A DNA stretch of 42,052 nucleotides, from positions 1-42,052 of the IMG/VR virus record IMGVR_UViG_3300036819_000345; one strand, written 5' to 3'. Shown piece after piece: positions 22,338 through 31,222 of this stretch. The notes beneath the pieces were generated by a model that did no database searches, was not told the origin of the DNA, and saw only the letters and a list, made by a program, of their open reading frames with translations. Position 1 is the stretch's first letter, and every line of letters starts with the position of its first letter. The translations under genes were made by a program, and so were the position numbers. This stretch comes from a virus.

Positions 22338-23381
22338 ATGCCCATGAACATCTATGATACCAACGCGCTTATTCAGGTTGTTCCCAACCTGAAGACCTCG
22401 CAGAACTGGTTGCTCGACCGGTTCTTCACCAACGTGGTAGAGGCCGATACCGAGGAAGTGTCTATCGACGTCGATGTCGGCAAACGCCGTATGTCGCCAT
22501 TTGTCTCTCCGCTTGTGGAAGGAAAACTGGTCGAACAGCGCCGTTACCAGACCAATACCTTTAAGCCGGCGTACATCAAGGACAAACGCGCACCTGATCT
22601 TCGCAAGCCTGTGCGCCGCATGATCGGCGAACGCATCGGCGGTGTCCTGTCCGGTGCCGAGCGAGAAATGGCCAACATCCAGTTCGAAATGGCCGATCAG
22701 ATCGACATGATCAATCGCCGCATGGAATGGATGGCGTCTTCCGCGTTGCAATCCGGAACGGTGACAATTGCCGGCGACGGCTTCCCCACGGTCGTGGTGG
22801 ATTTCGGTCGCGATTCCGGAAACACGATTGCGCTTTCGGGCGGCACTACGTGGTCCGCTGCGAATATTACGGCGGAAACGGCTAGCCCGACCGGCAATCT
22901 TACGACTTGGGCGCAGCAGATACTGAAAAGTTCGGGCGCAACCGTTTCCGACGTCGTGTTCTCCACGACAGCCTGGGAACTGTTCAAGGGCGATCCGCTT
23001 CTGAAAGGCGCGATTTATTATCCTGGCCTGTCCGGCCTGGGCAACGTCGTGCAGCCCGGAACCGAGATCAAGAAAGGCGCCATGTACATGGGTCGCTGGG
23101 GCCAATTCGATCTCTGGATTTACAATGACTGGTACGTCGATGACAGCAATGTCGAACAACCCATGCTCGCCGACAACACGCTGATCCTGTCTGGTCCCGA
23201 ACTCATGGGCACACGCGCCTTTGGGATGATTTTGGACCCTGCATTCAACTACGGCGCGATGGCTTTCGCGCCGAAGACTTGGGTGGAACAGGATCCGGCG
23301 CAGCGTTTCATCATGATGCAGTCGGCACCGATCGTCATTCCAAGCCGTGTCAACGCCTCGCTCTGCGCCACGGTGGCGTAA
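22338..23381 (+). CDS. Major capsid protein (lambda gpE family)
   Basis: This 347-residue protein matches the lambda E/HK97-fold family. Examples are LDRFFTNVVEADTEEVSIDVDVGKRRMSPFVSPLVEGK, FKPAYIKDKRAPDLRKP, GERIGGVLSGAEREMA and the C-terminal WVEQDPAQRFIMMQSAPIVIPSRVNASLCATV. Its length is close to lambda E (341). A strong AAGGAG lies before the ATG. It follows the gpD-like gene as in lambda. The next gene's ATG overlaps its stop (TAATG). Confidence 0.92.
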   Translation: MPMNIYDTNALIQVVPNLKTSQNWLLDRFFTNVVEADTEEVSIDVDVGKRRMSPFVSPLVEGKLVEQRRYQTNTFKPAYIKDKRAPDLRKPVRRMIGERIGGVLSGAEREMANIQFEMADQIDMINRRMEWMASSALQSGTVTIAGDGFPTVVVDFGRDSGNTIALSGGTTWSAANITAETASPTGNLTTWAQQILKSSGATVSDVVFSTTAWELFKGDPLLKGAIYYPGLSGLGNVVQPGTEIKKGAMYMGRWGQFDLWIYNDWYVDDSNVEQPMLADNTLILSGPELMGTRAFGMILDPAFNYGAMAFAPKTWVEQDPAQRFIMMQSAPIVIPSRVNASLCATVA

Positions 23382-23623
23382 TGGCTGCGGCGAGCAAGGA
23401 TGGGGCCGCGAACTCGCGAGAGATCGTGGCCCGTGGCCGCTCCATCATCATCGCCGGCGAGACCTATTCCGCCGGCGACCCGGTGATGCTCGATGGCGCA
23501 GAGGCGAAACGTCTTCGCAAACTCGGCTTCATCGATGATCCGCGCGCAAAGAAGGCGGAAGTGCGCGGCAACGGCCCTGTGTTCACGCCGCAGGGCGGTC
23601 CCACAATTCATCGCATGGCCTGA
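23381..23623 (+). CDS. Small head protein, 80 aa
   Basis: The start is fixed by the TAATG overlap with the capsid gene. The product contains IVARGRSIIIAGETYSAGDPVMLDGAEAKRLRKLGFIDD. This is the short two-strand, one-helix pattern of small phage proteins found between capsid and connector genes, where lambda has FI. The ending GNGPVFTPQGGPTIHRMA is extended. The likely role is head completion or stabilisation, but this is positional. Confidence 0.6.
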   Translation: MAAASKDGAANSREIVARGRSIIIAGETYSAGDPVMLDGAEAKRLRKLGFIDDPRAKKAEVRGNGPVFTPQGGPTIHRMA

Positions 23624-23626
23624 TCT

Positions 23627-23959
23627 GTGCCTATCGATTGGGAAACGGCCGTCGGCGCGCCGCTGATGCAAATCTTCGGCGAGCCGGCGACCTATACCCC
23701 TGAGATCGGCGTGCCCGTCGATGTGATCGGCATATTCGACAAAGCATACAAGGATGAACTGGCGATCCTCGATTCCTCTGTCGGGAATACGACAGAGACG
23801 CCGGTCTTGGGCGTCACCAAGGGACAGTTCCCCGCCCGCCCGCGTCAGGGCGCCAGAGTTTATGTGGCGAGCGTCGATACGACCTATGTCGTGAAGGAAG
23901 TTCGTGACGACGGCCATGCAATCTACAAGTTGATGCTGAACAAGGTCTTCACGCCGTGA
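23627..23959 (+). CDS. Head-tail connector, gpFII-like
   Basis: This 110-residue protein starts at GTG 23627, three bases after the previous stop. It shows the beta-rich FII-type pattern: VPVDVIGIFDKAYKDELAILDSSVG, then FPARPRQGARVYV and YVVKEVRDDGHAIYKLML. FII is added to filled heads and forms the tail-attachment surface. The order capsid, small protein, FII, tail terminator follows lambda. Its stop overlaps the next GTG. Confidence 0.7.
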   Translation: MPIDWETAVGAPLMQIFGEPATYTPEIGVPVDVIGIFDKAYKDELAILDSSVGNTTETPVLGVTKGQFPARPRQGARVYVASVDTTYVVKEVRDDGHAIYKLMLNKVFTP

Positions 23960-24588
23960 CCACAACGTCCGACAGCCTTGTCGATCTGGTTGTGGCGGCA
24001 TTGCGCAACCGCACGGGGGCGGGCGCCAATGTCTTCGTGCCGCGCACCTGGCCGACGGCGCAAGACCTCATGCCGATCATTCTCGTGCAGTCGCCGCATG
24101 AAGAAAAACACTCCGAAGGACGAAGCGCGCCGTTCTATACGGTGACGACGACAGTGCGCGTTATCGCGCGTGTTACGGCGCTGACGGATAATGGGGAACG
24201 CGGAACAATTGCTGCGCAAGGCGCGCTGGCCAAGATGCAGCGCCAGATCGAAGTCGCGGTGATCAACAACGCGGCGCTCTATCAGGTCATTCAGCAGATT
24301 TCCGCCATTCGGGCCGGCACAAAGGTTTCGTCTGATGGCGAGCAGCCGATTGGCGAACTGACAATGGATTTTGATCTGGAATTCGTTCAGACCGCCGCAG
24401 ATTTCGCGCAACCAGACACCGATCCAATCGAAGAGATCGCCATCTACAGCGATCTTGTGAATGTGTTCGACCCCAACGGCAGTTATTCCAATCCGACGCT
24501 TGGCGAGACTGTCGCGCCAGCACCCCGAACGTCAGGCCCTGATGGCCGCGTTGAAGCAGCCGCAATTCTTGACGTTCCAACCGATTAA
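23956..24588 (+). CDS. Tail terminator-like protein
   Basis: The 210-residue product starts at a GTG overlapping the connector stop (GTGA). The pattern DLVVAALRNRTGAGANVFVPRTWPTAQDLMPIILVQSP...TVTTTVRVIARVTAL and IEVAVINNAALYQVIQQI fits gpU-type tail terminators, which cap the tube and join it to the head. The C-terminus is longer than in lambda U (131 residues) by about 70 residues rich in Pro, Asp and Ala. Position between the connector and sheath supports the call. Confidence 0.65.
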   Translation: MTTTSDSLVDLVVAALRNRTGAGANVFVPRTWPTAQDLMPIILVQSPHEEKHSEGRSAPFYTVTTTVRVIARVTALTDNGERGTIAAQGALAKMQRQIEVAVINNAALYQVIQQISAIRAGTKVSSDGEQPIGELTMDFDLEFVQTAADFAQPDTDPIEEIAIYSDLVNVFDPNGSYSNPTLGETVAPAPRTSGPDGRVEAAAILDVPTD

Positions 24589-24631
24589 CCGGCGGCTTTG
24601 CAGCCGCAGACGATGAACAGGAGACAATGCC

Positions 24632-26125
24632 ATGAGCGATATTGGTTTCAAGAACATTCCTGCGAATGTTCGCACACCGCTTTTCTATGCCGAACTCGAT
24701 GCGTCCAACGCCAACAGTCCAGCCACAAACCAGCGCGCGCTCATCATTGGCCAGATCACGGACGACGGTACGGCGGTGCCGAACATCCCGGTTCTTTCGC
24801 AAGGCAGTTCCGATGCCAAATCCATCGGCGGACCCGGATCCATGCTTGCCCTGATGACGGCCGCCTATAAGGCGAACGATGGCTTTGGCGAGGTGTGGTA
24901 TTTGCCGCTTTCCGACGATGACGACGGCGTTGCCGCCGCGGGAACCATCAGCATCGACAGCGCGCCCACCGTGAACGGTGTTGTCGCCCTTTACGTCGCT
25001 GGGCAGCGGCTTTCTCTGGCCGTTACCGCCGCGCAGACCGCGGCGCAGATCGCCACGGCGCTGGCGGCGGCGATTACCGCCGCCATCGATCTTCCGGTCG
25101 CCGCTGCGGTGGACGAAGACACGGCAACGCTGGTGAATGTGATCGCGAAGAATGCCGGTCTGGCCGGAAACGACATCGATATCCGGTTGAATTATCTGGG
25201 CACCGCGGGCGGCGAAACATTGCCAACAGGCCTTGGCGTCACGATCACGCCCATGGCGAGCGGCGCAACGAATCCCGACTTGGCGACAGCCCTTACCAAT
25301 TGCGGGGATCAGCCCTTCGATTTCATCGTGCTGCCTTACACCGATGCGACATCGCTGAACGCGATGAAGGCTTTCCTAAATGATCAGACCGGCCGCTGGA
25401 GTTATGCCGACCAGGTTTACGGCCACGCCTTCTGCGGATTTCGCGGCACATCCAGCGCATGCGTAACGCTGGGCAGTGCGCGCAACGATCCGCACGCCAC
25501 GATCATGGGGTATAACGATTCCCCGACGCCGTCGTGGCTCTGGTCACCGGCGCTTGCAGGCGCAGCGGCCGCCAGTCTGCGTTCTGATCCCGGCGTTCCT
25601 TTGCAGACGTTGGCATTAGCCGGCGTCTTGGCGCCGCCGCTCCAGTCACGCTTCGTGCGCTCGCAGCGCGAGACATTGTTGAACAACGGAATTGCCACGT
25701 TCACGGTGGCGGATGACGGTACTGTCGCCATCGAGCGCTGCATTACCACCTATCAGGAAAATTCTTTCGGCCAGCCGGACACCAGCTACCTCGATATCGA
25801 AACCCTGTTTGTGCTGATGACGGTCCTCCGGCGTCAGGCCGATCTGGTGACCAGCAAATATGCGCGCAAGAAACTCGCGGCGGATGGCACCCGGTTCGGC
25901 CCGAATACCAGCATCATCACGCCGGCCGTCATCCGTGCCGATCTTGTTGCGCAATATCAGGAAATGGAGGCGGAGGGTTTGGTGCAGAACAGCGCCGCCT
26001 TCGCTGCCGCGCTCGTCGTGCAGAAGAACAGCACAAATCCCAACCGGGTCGATGTGCTGTGGCCCGGTACGCTCATCGACCAGCTGCGCATTTTTGCGCT
26101 GCTCGCGCAGTTCCGGCTGCAGTAA
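24632..26125 (+). CDS. Tail sheath protein (Mu gpL-like)
   Basis: This 497-residue protein has the Mu-like sheath pattern: IGFKNIPANVRTPLFYAELDASNA near the start and RALIIGQI. A central inserted beta domain follows (about 95-215). Then come FDFIVLPYTDATSLNAMKAFLNDQTGRWSYADQVYGHAF, GSARNDPHATIMGYNDSPTPSW and the C-terminal YLDIETLFVLMTVLRRQADLVTSKYARKKLA. A sheath means a contractile (myovirus) tail, in contrast to the lambda-like head genes. Strands from one subunit interlock with neighbours around the tube. AGGAGA precedes the ATG. Confidence 0.92.
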   Translation: MSDIGFKNIPANVRTPLFYAELDASNANSPATNQRALIIGQITDDGTAVPNIPVLSQGSSDAKSIGGPGSMLALMTAAYKANDGFGEVWYLPLSDDDDGVAAAGTISIDSAPTVNGVVALYVAGQRLSLAVTAAQTAAQIATALAAAITAAIDLPVAAAVDEDTATLVNVIAKNAGLAGNDIDIRLNYLGTAGGETLPTGLGVTITPMASGATNPDLATALTNCGDQPFDFIVLPYTDATSLNAMKAFLNDQTGRWSYADQVYGHAFCGFRGTSSACVTLGSARNDPHATIMGYNDSPTPSWLWSPALAGAAAASLRSDPGVPLQTLALAGVLAPPLQSRFVRSQRETLLNNGIATFTVADDGTVAIERCITTYQENSFGQPDTSYLDIETLFVLMTVLRRQADLVTSKYARKKLAADGTRFGPNTSIITPAVIRADLVAQYQEMEAEGLVQNSAAFAAALVVQKNSTNPNRVDVLWPGTLIDQLRIFALLAQFRLQ

Positions 26126-26155
26126 TCCATCCCTCTCATCTCAAAGGAAAACATC

Positions 26156-26530
26156 ATGGTCACTCAAACCGCTTTGGCGGGCACGGCCCATTTCGTCATT
26201 GACGGAACGGCCTATCAGCTTGTCGGAAAACTTGCTTGGGACCCAGCCACGGTCTCGCGCGAGAGCGCGCCCGGCATGGATGGGATTCACGGCTTTATCG
26301 AAAAGCCAGTAGCGCCTCATATCGCGGGCACGTTCCGGGACGCTGGCGATCTCAGCGTCGCCGCCATCAACAACATGACCAATGTCACCGTTGTTTGCGC
26401 GCTGGTGAACGGCAAAACCGTGACCGGCCGCAATATGTGGCAGGTCGGCGAGATCGAGGTGAATTCTGAAGACGGCACCTTCGACATTCGCTGGGAAGGC
26501 CCTCAAGGCGCCGTGACGGAAGGAAACTGA
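26156..26530 (+). CDS. Tail tube protein (Mu gpM-like)
   Basis: This 124-residue protein directly follows the sheath. It starts with TALAGTAHFVIDGTAYQLVGKLAWDPATVSRESAPGMDGIHGFIEKPVAPHIAGTF and ends WQVGEIEVNSEDGTFDIRWEGPQG, the Mu gpM tube pattern. It polymerises on the tape measure inside the sheath. AAAGGAAAA lies before the ATG. The chaperone gene begins one base after its stop. Confidence 0.9.
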   Translation: MVTQTALAGTAHFVIDGTAYQLVGKLAWDPATVSRESAPGMDGIHGFIEKPVAPHIAGTFRDAGDLSVAAINNMTNVTVVCALVNGKTVTGRNMWQVGEIEVNSEDGTFDIRWEGPQGAVTEGN

Positions 26531-26531
26531 G

Positions 26532-26831
26532 ATGAGCAACGAGAACAAAGGTGCGGCGCTGGACGAAAGCAAAACGATCCCGCTGCGCCGCGCGGTGGGG
26601 CCATCAGATTCAGTTGATCGGTTTGAACTGAAGGCACCCAATGCGGGACAAGTTGCCAAATTCATCAGGCTCGGTAAGACCGACGAAGGCGACGCTATCA
26701 ACACACTGGTGTCGGAAGTGAGCGGCGTTCCCAAACCGCTTGTCGAGAAAGCTGATTGGCGAGACGTTGCCGATGCGATGGAATATCTCAGCCCTTTTGT
26801 ATCGCATGGCCAGAAAACCGAGACGAGCTGA
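26532..26831 (+). CDS. Tail assembly chaperone (gp41/G-like), zero-frame product
   Basis: This 99-residue product lies between tube and tape measure, the place of tail assembly chaperones. The pattern TIPLRRAV...VDRFELKAPNAGQVAKFIRLGKTDEGDAINTLVSEVSGVPKPLVEKADWRDVADAMEYLSPF matches the Mu gp41-like family. At residue 89 the mRNA has a slippery heptamer, CCCTTTT. Ribosomes that do not shift end at 26831 after FVSHGQKTETS. It would coat the tape measure before tube assembly. Confidence 0.85.
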   Translation: MSNENKGAALDESKTIPLRRAVGPSDSVDRFELKAPNAGQVAKFIRLGKTDEGDAINTLVSEVSGVPKPLVEKADWRDVADAMEYLSPFVSHGQKTETS

Positions 26832-26947
26832 TCGCCGGTCTCACGAAGTTTTTTGGCTGGGGCCCGAAGGATGCCTTGGGTCTCACCGCTGCCGAACTCA
26901 TCTGGTGGACGCACCAGGCTAATCGCATTGTGAAGGAAACGAAGTGA
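26532..26947 (+). CDS. Tail assembly chaperone frameshift fusion (GT-like)
   Basis: A -1 shift at C-CCT-TTT (26792-26798) joins the first 89 residues to 49 residues in the other frame. These begin CIAWPENRDELIAGLTKFFG and end ANRIVKETK, giving a 138-residue fusion. The extension (WGPKDALGLTAAELIWWTHQAN) resembles the Mu gp42-like chaperone C-terminus and has no proper start of its own. Its stop overlaps the tape measure start. This is the conserved G/GT strategy of tailed phages, with the fusion made in minor amounts. Confidence 0.75.
26792..26798 (+). promoter_or_regulatory. -1 programmed ribosomal frameshift site
   Basis: In the zero frame the heptamer reads C CCT TTT, an exact X XXY YYZ slippery sequence. 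Both tRNAs can re-pair after slipping back (CCC, TTT). The zero frame stops 30 bases later; the -1 frame stays open to 26947. Confidence 0.75.
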
Positions 26948-28827
26948 TGGCGAACAAATATCCCATCGTCGTTACCGCAATCGACAATGCCACGGCGGTG
27001 GTCAAGCGCATCAATGAGAGATTTTCTCGTCTCACGCGGCCGATCACCCAGATCCAAGGTTCTGTTAAGGCCCTCGGGAAGGAATTGGGCGTCGATAAAT
27101 TGGCCACCGGCTTGGGAAAGGGCGCACGCGCTGCCCAAGGAATGGCGGAAAAGGTCGCAAGCATCATCGCGCCGCTGACCGCCGTGACCGGTCTCGGCTC
27201 TATTGCCGGCGTTGTTGCGCTGGGCCGGGAATGGTCTCTTGCTGGCGCCGAAGTAGGACGCACCGCGCAAACACTCGGAATCAGCGCGACCAAACTGCAA
27301 TTGATGACCGGGGCGGCTTCGTATTTCGGCATTGGCGTCGATACCGCTACTGAAAGCCTCAAGACATTCGGCTCCACGTTGGAAGACGCTCTGTTTGGCC
27401 GCAACCAGCAGGCCATGATGTTGCTCAATCGCCTGCATATCCATGTTCGCAAGAACAAGGATGGCGTGATCGACACGATGGGCGCGATGGACCAACTGGC
27501 GGACCGCATTGCTGCCGATAAGCGGCCGCAAGTTCAAGCTCTCATGGCGCGGCAGTTCGGCGTTGAAGCGCTGCTACCCTATTTACGCCTCGGCTCGAAA
27601 GGCATGAAGGCATATCAGGATCGCGTGCGCGCCACCGGCGCGCTTCTCACGGGACCGGCATTGGCCGCTGCGACGCGGTTTCAGATGTCGCTCGCAAACG
27701 CCAAGCTATCCGTCGAAGGTTTGGGCAATAGCATCTTCGTCAAGTTGATTCCGGCGGTGCAGCCGCTGATTGACATGATTACGAAATGGATCACGCAAAA
27801 CCGCGCGCTGATCGCCACCAAGGTCACGGAGTTCATTGCGGAGATTGTAAAGGCGGTGAAATCCGTCAACTGGCGCTCCATCGCAGACGATATCCGCGAT
27901 TTCTGTAATCGCGTGAATAGTGTCGTGGAAGCGATCGGCGGTTGGAAACGTGCCATCGAAATTCTGATTGGCTTAAAGGTTGCCAGTTATTTCGCTGGCA
28001 TGGTTCTGCCGATGGCGCGGCTCGCGGCGATCATCCCGTTGATTACAGCACGTCTTTGGCCGCTCATTGCGGCAGCCGCGATCTTTTACGCCATCAAAAA
28101 TCCGCCGAGGGGCAATTTCGACAAAGGCCATCAGGGCGACATGAGCCATTGGCATCCGCAATGGATGCTGGATAAGAACGGCCAGATCGACCAGAACAAT
28201 TTCTTCAACAAAAGTCCGCTCGATCTGCTTTTTCCAAACAGGACCTGGTTGCGCAGTGCACCCCCGCAGGAAACCGAACACACCGGTTCATCCCGCGTTC
28301 CGCGCGGCATTCTGCAACACAATCCGGGCAATTTGCGCAGCTGGGGAAATGCGCCAATTCAAGGTGGATTTGCGAAATTCCAGTCAGACCAGCAAGGGAT
28401 TTCCGCGCTGGCCGGTCAATTGGTTCGGTACGGCCAGCGTGGCATCGATACAATCAGCGGCATCGTCAACAAATACGCTCCCGCGAAGGATCACAACAAC
28501 GTTCCGGCCTATATAGCCGACCTCGTGAAGCGCACGGGGTTCACGCCGAACCAGCATTTGAATCTCGCGGACACCAGTACGTTGCGCGCGATGGTCTCTG
28601 GCATCATCAGCCATGAAGAAGGCCACAATCCGTATAGCGCCGATCTGATCAACAAGTCGGTCGATCAGCGCTTAGCCATGACGCAGCACCGCACGTCGGC
28701 CCCGACTGGAAAGATCGTAGTGGATTTTCAAAACCAGCCGCCCGGCACACGCATCAAACACGTCGCGTCTTCTGGCATCGATCTCGATCCTCGCTTCAGC
28801 GTTCCCATGCCAGTTGGTGGTCTATGA
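26944..28827 (+). CDS. Tape measure protein with C-terminal lysozyme-like domain
   Basis: This 627-residue protein starts at GTG 26944, overlapping the chaperone stop; ATG 26947 is the next codon. The N-terminal part (IVVTAIDNATAVVKRINERFSRLTRPI...) is helical and typical of tape measures. Hydrophobic segments lie near 72-95 and 345-385. Residues about 455-560 (RGILQHNPGNLRSWGNAPIQGGFAKFQSDQQGISALAGQLVRY...INKYAP...) match a structural transglycosylase-like domain. It would open the cell wall during DNA entry. By the usual rule of about 1.5 angstroms per residue, the tail would be roughly 90 nm. Confidence 0.85.
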   Translation: MMANKYPIVVTAIDNATAVVKRINERFSRLTRPITQIQGSVKALGKELGVDKLATGLGKGARAAQGMAEKVASIIAPLTAVTGLGSIAGVVALGREWSLAGAEVGRTAQTLGISATKLQLMTGAASYFGIGVDTATESLKTFGSTLEDALFGRNQQAMMLLNRLHIHVRKNKDGVIDTMGAMDQLADRIAADKRPQVQALMARQFGVEALLPYLRLGSKGMKAYQDRVRATGALLTGPALAAATRFQMSLANAKLSVEGLGNSIFVKLIPAVQPLIDMITKWITQNRALIATKVTEFIAEIVKAVKSVNWRSIADDIRDFCNRVNSVVEAIGGWKRAIEILIGLKVASYFAGMVLPMARLAAIIPLITARLWPLIAAAAIFYAIKNPPRGNFDKGHQGDMSHWHPQWMLDKNGQIDQNNFFNKSPLDLLFPNRTWLRSAPPQETEHTGSSRVPRGILQHNPGNLRSWGNAPIQGGFAKFQSDQQGISALAGQLVRYGQRGIDTISGIVNKYAPAKDHNNVPAYIADLVKRTGFTPNQHLNLADTSTLRAMVSGIISHEEGHNPYSADLINKSVDQRLAMTQHRTSAPTGKIVVDFQNQPPGTRIKHVASSGIDLDPRFSVPMPVGGL

Positions 28828-30161
28828 GCCTGTGGTCCGATCTTCTGCAGCCGGCGTCCTTCCGGGGTGTTCCCTTCGCAGTCCTGACAGGCGATCTGGA
28901 AGGTGGGCGCCGCAACGCCGTTCATCAATATCCACGCCGCGACGTGCCGTGGATCGAAGACTTGGGCCGCGGTACCCGCAAAATTGTCATCGTCGGGTTT
29001 CTTGTCGCCTTCGATCTCATCACCGGCGGCGGCGAGGTGATTTCCCAGCGTGAACAACTTTTGGGCGCGCTGGAGGCGGGTGGGCCAGGCACGCTAATTC
29101 ATCCGACGCTGGGCCAGCTTAACGTCAGCGTCGATCGCTACAATGCGCGCGAACGCTGGGATACCGGCCAGTATTTCGAGGTTTCTGTTTCCTTCATTGA
29201 ATCCGGCGAACGTCTCTTCCCGAGCGCCGGTTCCGATACCGGTGTGCTGGGGCTTCTGTCGGCGCTGTCTTCCGATGTCGCTGCTGCCGCGGATTTCGTG
29301 CACCGCGTCACAGCACCATTGCTGCAGGGGCAAGCCGTCATCGACGGCGCGATTGGCATGGCCGCGCAATGGGGTGCGCTGGCGAACGGACTTATTTTTG
29401 ATGCGACGGCGCTCTACAATTCGGTCGGCACGCTGCCCGGAAATTTCGGCCGCTATTTTGGTGGTCGCACGCGGGGATATTCTGGCGTTGTTCCAGCGGC
29501 GGCAGCGCCCACAACGGTGGACGGCCTAATCGCGGACGGCGCTCAAGCCCGCGCTGCCGCGCAAGGCGCACTGGAAACGCTCAACGCCGCCGCGGCGGGC
29601 TCCGATCCAGCCGCATTGGCAACGGCGGCACAGGGCTTGGCTGCGGCGCTTTTGGCCGCCACTGTCGATCCGGCGGATGGGGTACGGCTGCTGTCCGCGT
29701 TGGCGGAAATAGAGCCTCCAATACCGTTCGACCCATCCCAAATCGGGGTTTCAGTTGCAGCGATGCAATTTGGCTGCGCCAGTCTCTTCCGCCGCGCGGC
29801 CTTGGCGGCGCTGGTGCGCGCCGCGACATCGTATCAGCCGGCATCCTCCGACGATGCTGCGGCGCTTCGCGACACGATTGCCGATGCGCTGGACGCCGAG
29901 ATCCTGGTGGCGGGCGATAGCGCCGACGATCAGAGTTTCATGGCGCTACGGCAGATGCGCACGGCCGCGATCCGCGACCTCAATGCGCGCGGCGCTTCTC
30001 TGCCGCCCATGACGAATTTCGTGTTCTCCGCGATGTTGCCTGCGCTCGCGCTGGCAAATCGCATATATCGCGACGCTGGCCGCTCCGATGAACTGGTGAG
30101 CGAAGCCAATCCACCACACCCGGCATTCATGCCGTCGCAATTCAGGGCGCTTGCTGCATGA
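28824..30161 (+). CDS. DNA circularisation / baseplate protein N-like (Mu gpN)
   Basis: The start overlaps the tape measure stop as ATGA. The N-terminus (LQPASFRGVPFAVLTGDLEGGRRNAVHQYPRRDVPWIEDLGRGTRKIVIVGFLV) is the signature of the DNA circulation protein family, which includes Mu gpN. A long alanine-rich helical region follows, and a C-terminal part with ALVRAATSYQPASSDDAAALRDTIADALD. In Mu, gpN belongs to the baseplate near the hub. The order N, P, 45, 46, 47, 48 that follows is Mu-like. Confidence 0.85.
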   Translation: MSLWSDLLQPASFRGVPFAVLTGDLEGGRRNAVHQYPRRDVPWIEDLGRGTRKIVIVGFLVAFDLITGGGEVISQREQLLGALEAGGPGTLIHPTLGQLNVSVDRYNARERWDTGQYFEVSVSFIESGERLFPSAGSDTGVLGLLSALSSDVAAAADFVHRVTAPLLQGQAVIDGAIGMAAQWGALANGLIFDATALYNSVGTLPGNFGRYFGGRTRGYSGVVPAAAAPTTVDGLIADGAQARAAAQGALETLNAAAAGSDPAALATAAQGLAAALLAATVDPADGVRLLSALAEIEPPIPFDPSQIGVSVAAMQFGCASLFRRAALAALVRAATSYQPASSDDAAALRDTIADALDAEILVAGDSADDQSFMALRQMRTAAIRDLNARGASLPPMTNFVFSAMLPALALANRIYRDAGRSDELVSEANPPHPAFMPSQFRALAA

Positions 30162-31222
30162 CCACGGAAGACCTGACGCTCGCTGTTGGCGGTAAGAAGT
30201 TGTCCGGCTGGACGCGCATCCGCGTCACCCGCAGCATCGAACGCTTTCCCAGCGATTTCGACATAGAGCTGACCGAACTCTTTCCCGATCAGGCGCAATC
30301 CGTCGTTGTGACGCCGGGCGATTCCTGTGAGGTCTATGCCGGAAGCGATTTGGTTGTGACCGGGTACGTTGACGCCTTCGCGCCTTCGTTCGATCCAGAA
30401 AACCACAGCATTCGCGTGACCGGACGCGGCAAATGCCAGGACATGCTGGATTGCGCGGCGGAATGGCCGAATGGTCAGATCAGCGGGGCAACGGCGCGCG
30501 ACATCGCCGTCAAGTTGGCGCAACCCTACGGCATTACCGTAGTTGGCGGCGCGGATCCGGGACCGGTCATCCCGCAATTCAACCTCATCATTGGCGAGAC
30601 GGCGTACGAGGTCGTGGAGCGTGTGGCCCGCTATCGCGCGCTGCTCGTCTACGAAGATGAGAACGGAAACATGGTTTTGGACCGCGCCGCCTCGGACATG
30701 ATGGCCAGCGGGTTTTCCGAAGGCGTGAACGTCATCAGCGCGGCCGTCGCCTATTCGATGGACCAGCGGTATTCCGATTATTGGGCATTTCTCAATTCCG
30801 TAGATACCTATGGGGATAGCGGGGAAGGCGGAAACATAATCAAAAAAGTCACGGACGCGGCGGTCAAGCGGCATCGTCTTCTGACGCTGATCGCGGAAGC
30901 TGGGGATAGCGGCGGTGATGTCGCCCAGCGACGGGCTATTTGGGAAATGAACCGCCGCGCGGGCCGCTCAATGCGCGCATCCATCAAAGCGGACAGCTGG
31001 CGCGATGCGGAAGGTGAATTGTGGACGCCGAACAAATTGGCGGCGATCAATCTTCCGTCTCTCAAGACAGCGAACGTGAATTGGCTAATCTCCGACGTGA
31101 CCTACACGCTGGATGAGGAAGGCACGTCTGCCGATCTCATCCTCATGCCGCCGCAAGCGTTCGATATTGAACCGGTATTGCTCAACCCGACTTTTCAAGA
31201 GTCAAATCCGGGAGGCACATGA
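30158..31222 (+). CDS. Baseplate hub protein (Mu gpP / gp44-like)
   Basis: The 354-residue product has LTLAVGGKKLSGWTRIRVTRSIERFPSDFDIELTE, then VVVTPGDSCEVYAGSDLVVTGYVD and IRVTGRGKCQDMLDCAAEW, characteristic of the Mu gp44 hub. The central NLIIGETAYEVVERVARYRALLVYEDENGNMVL and the end WLISDVTYTLDEEGTSADLILMPPQAF agree. It forms the trimeric hub that holds the spike and connects to the tube. It overlaps its neighbours by four bases on both sides. Confidence 0.9.
   Translation: MTTEDLTLAVGGKKLSGWTRIRVTRSIERFPSDFDIELTELFPDQAQSVVVTPGDSCEVYAGSDLVVTGYVDAFAPSFDPENHSIRVTGRGKCQDMLDCAAEWPNGQISGATARDIAVKLAQPYGITVVGGADPGPVIPQFNLIIGETAYEVVERVARYRALLVYEDENGNMVLDRAASDMMASGFSEGVNVISAAVAYSMDQRYSDYWAFLNSVDTYGDSGEGGNIIKKVTDAAVKRHRLLTLIAEAGDSGGDVAQRRAIWEMNRRAGRSMRASIKADSWRDAEGELWTPNKLAAINLPSLKTANVNWLISDVTYTLDEEGTSADLILMPPQAFDIEPVLLNPTFQESNPGGT

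Noticed and set aside
24642-24854. Extra ORFs within the sheath gene and similar frames across the late region
   Set aside because: They lie wholly inside larger genes with clear family matches, lack ribosome sites and do not show overlap coupling.
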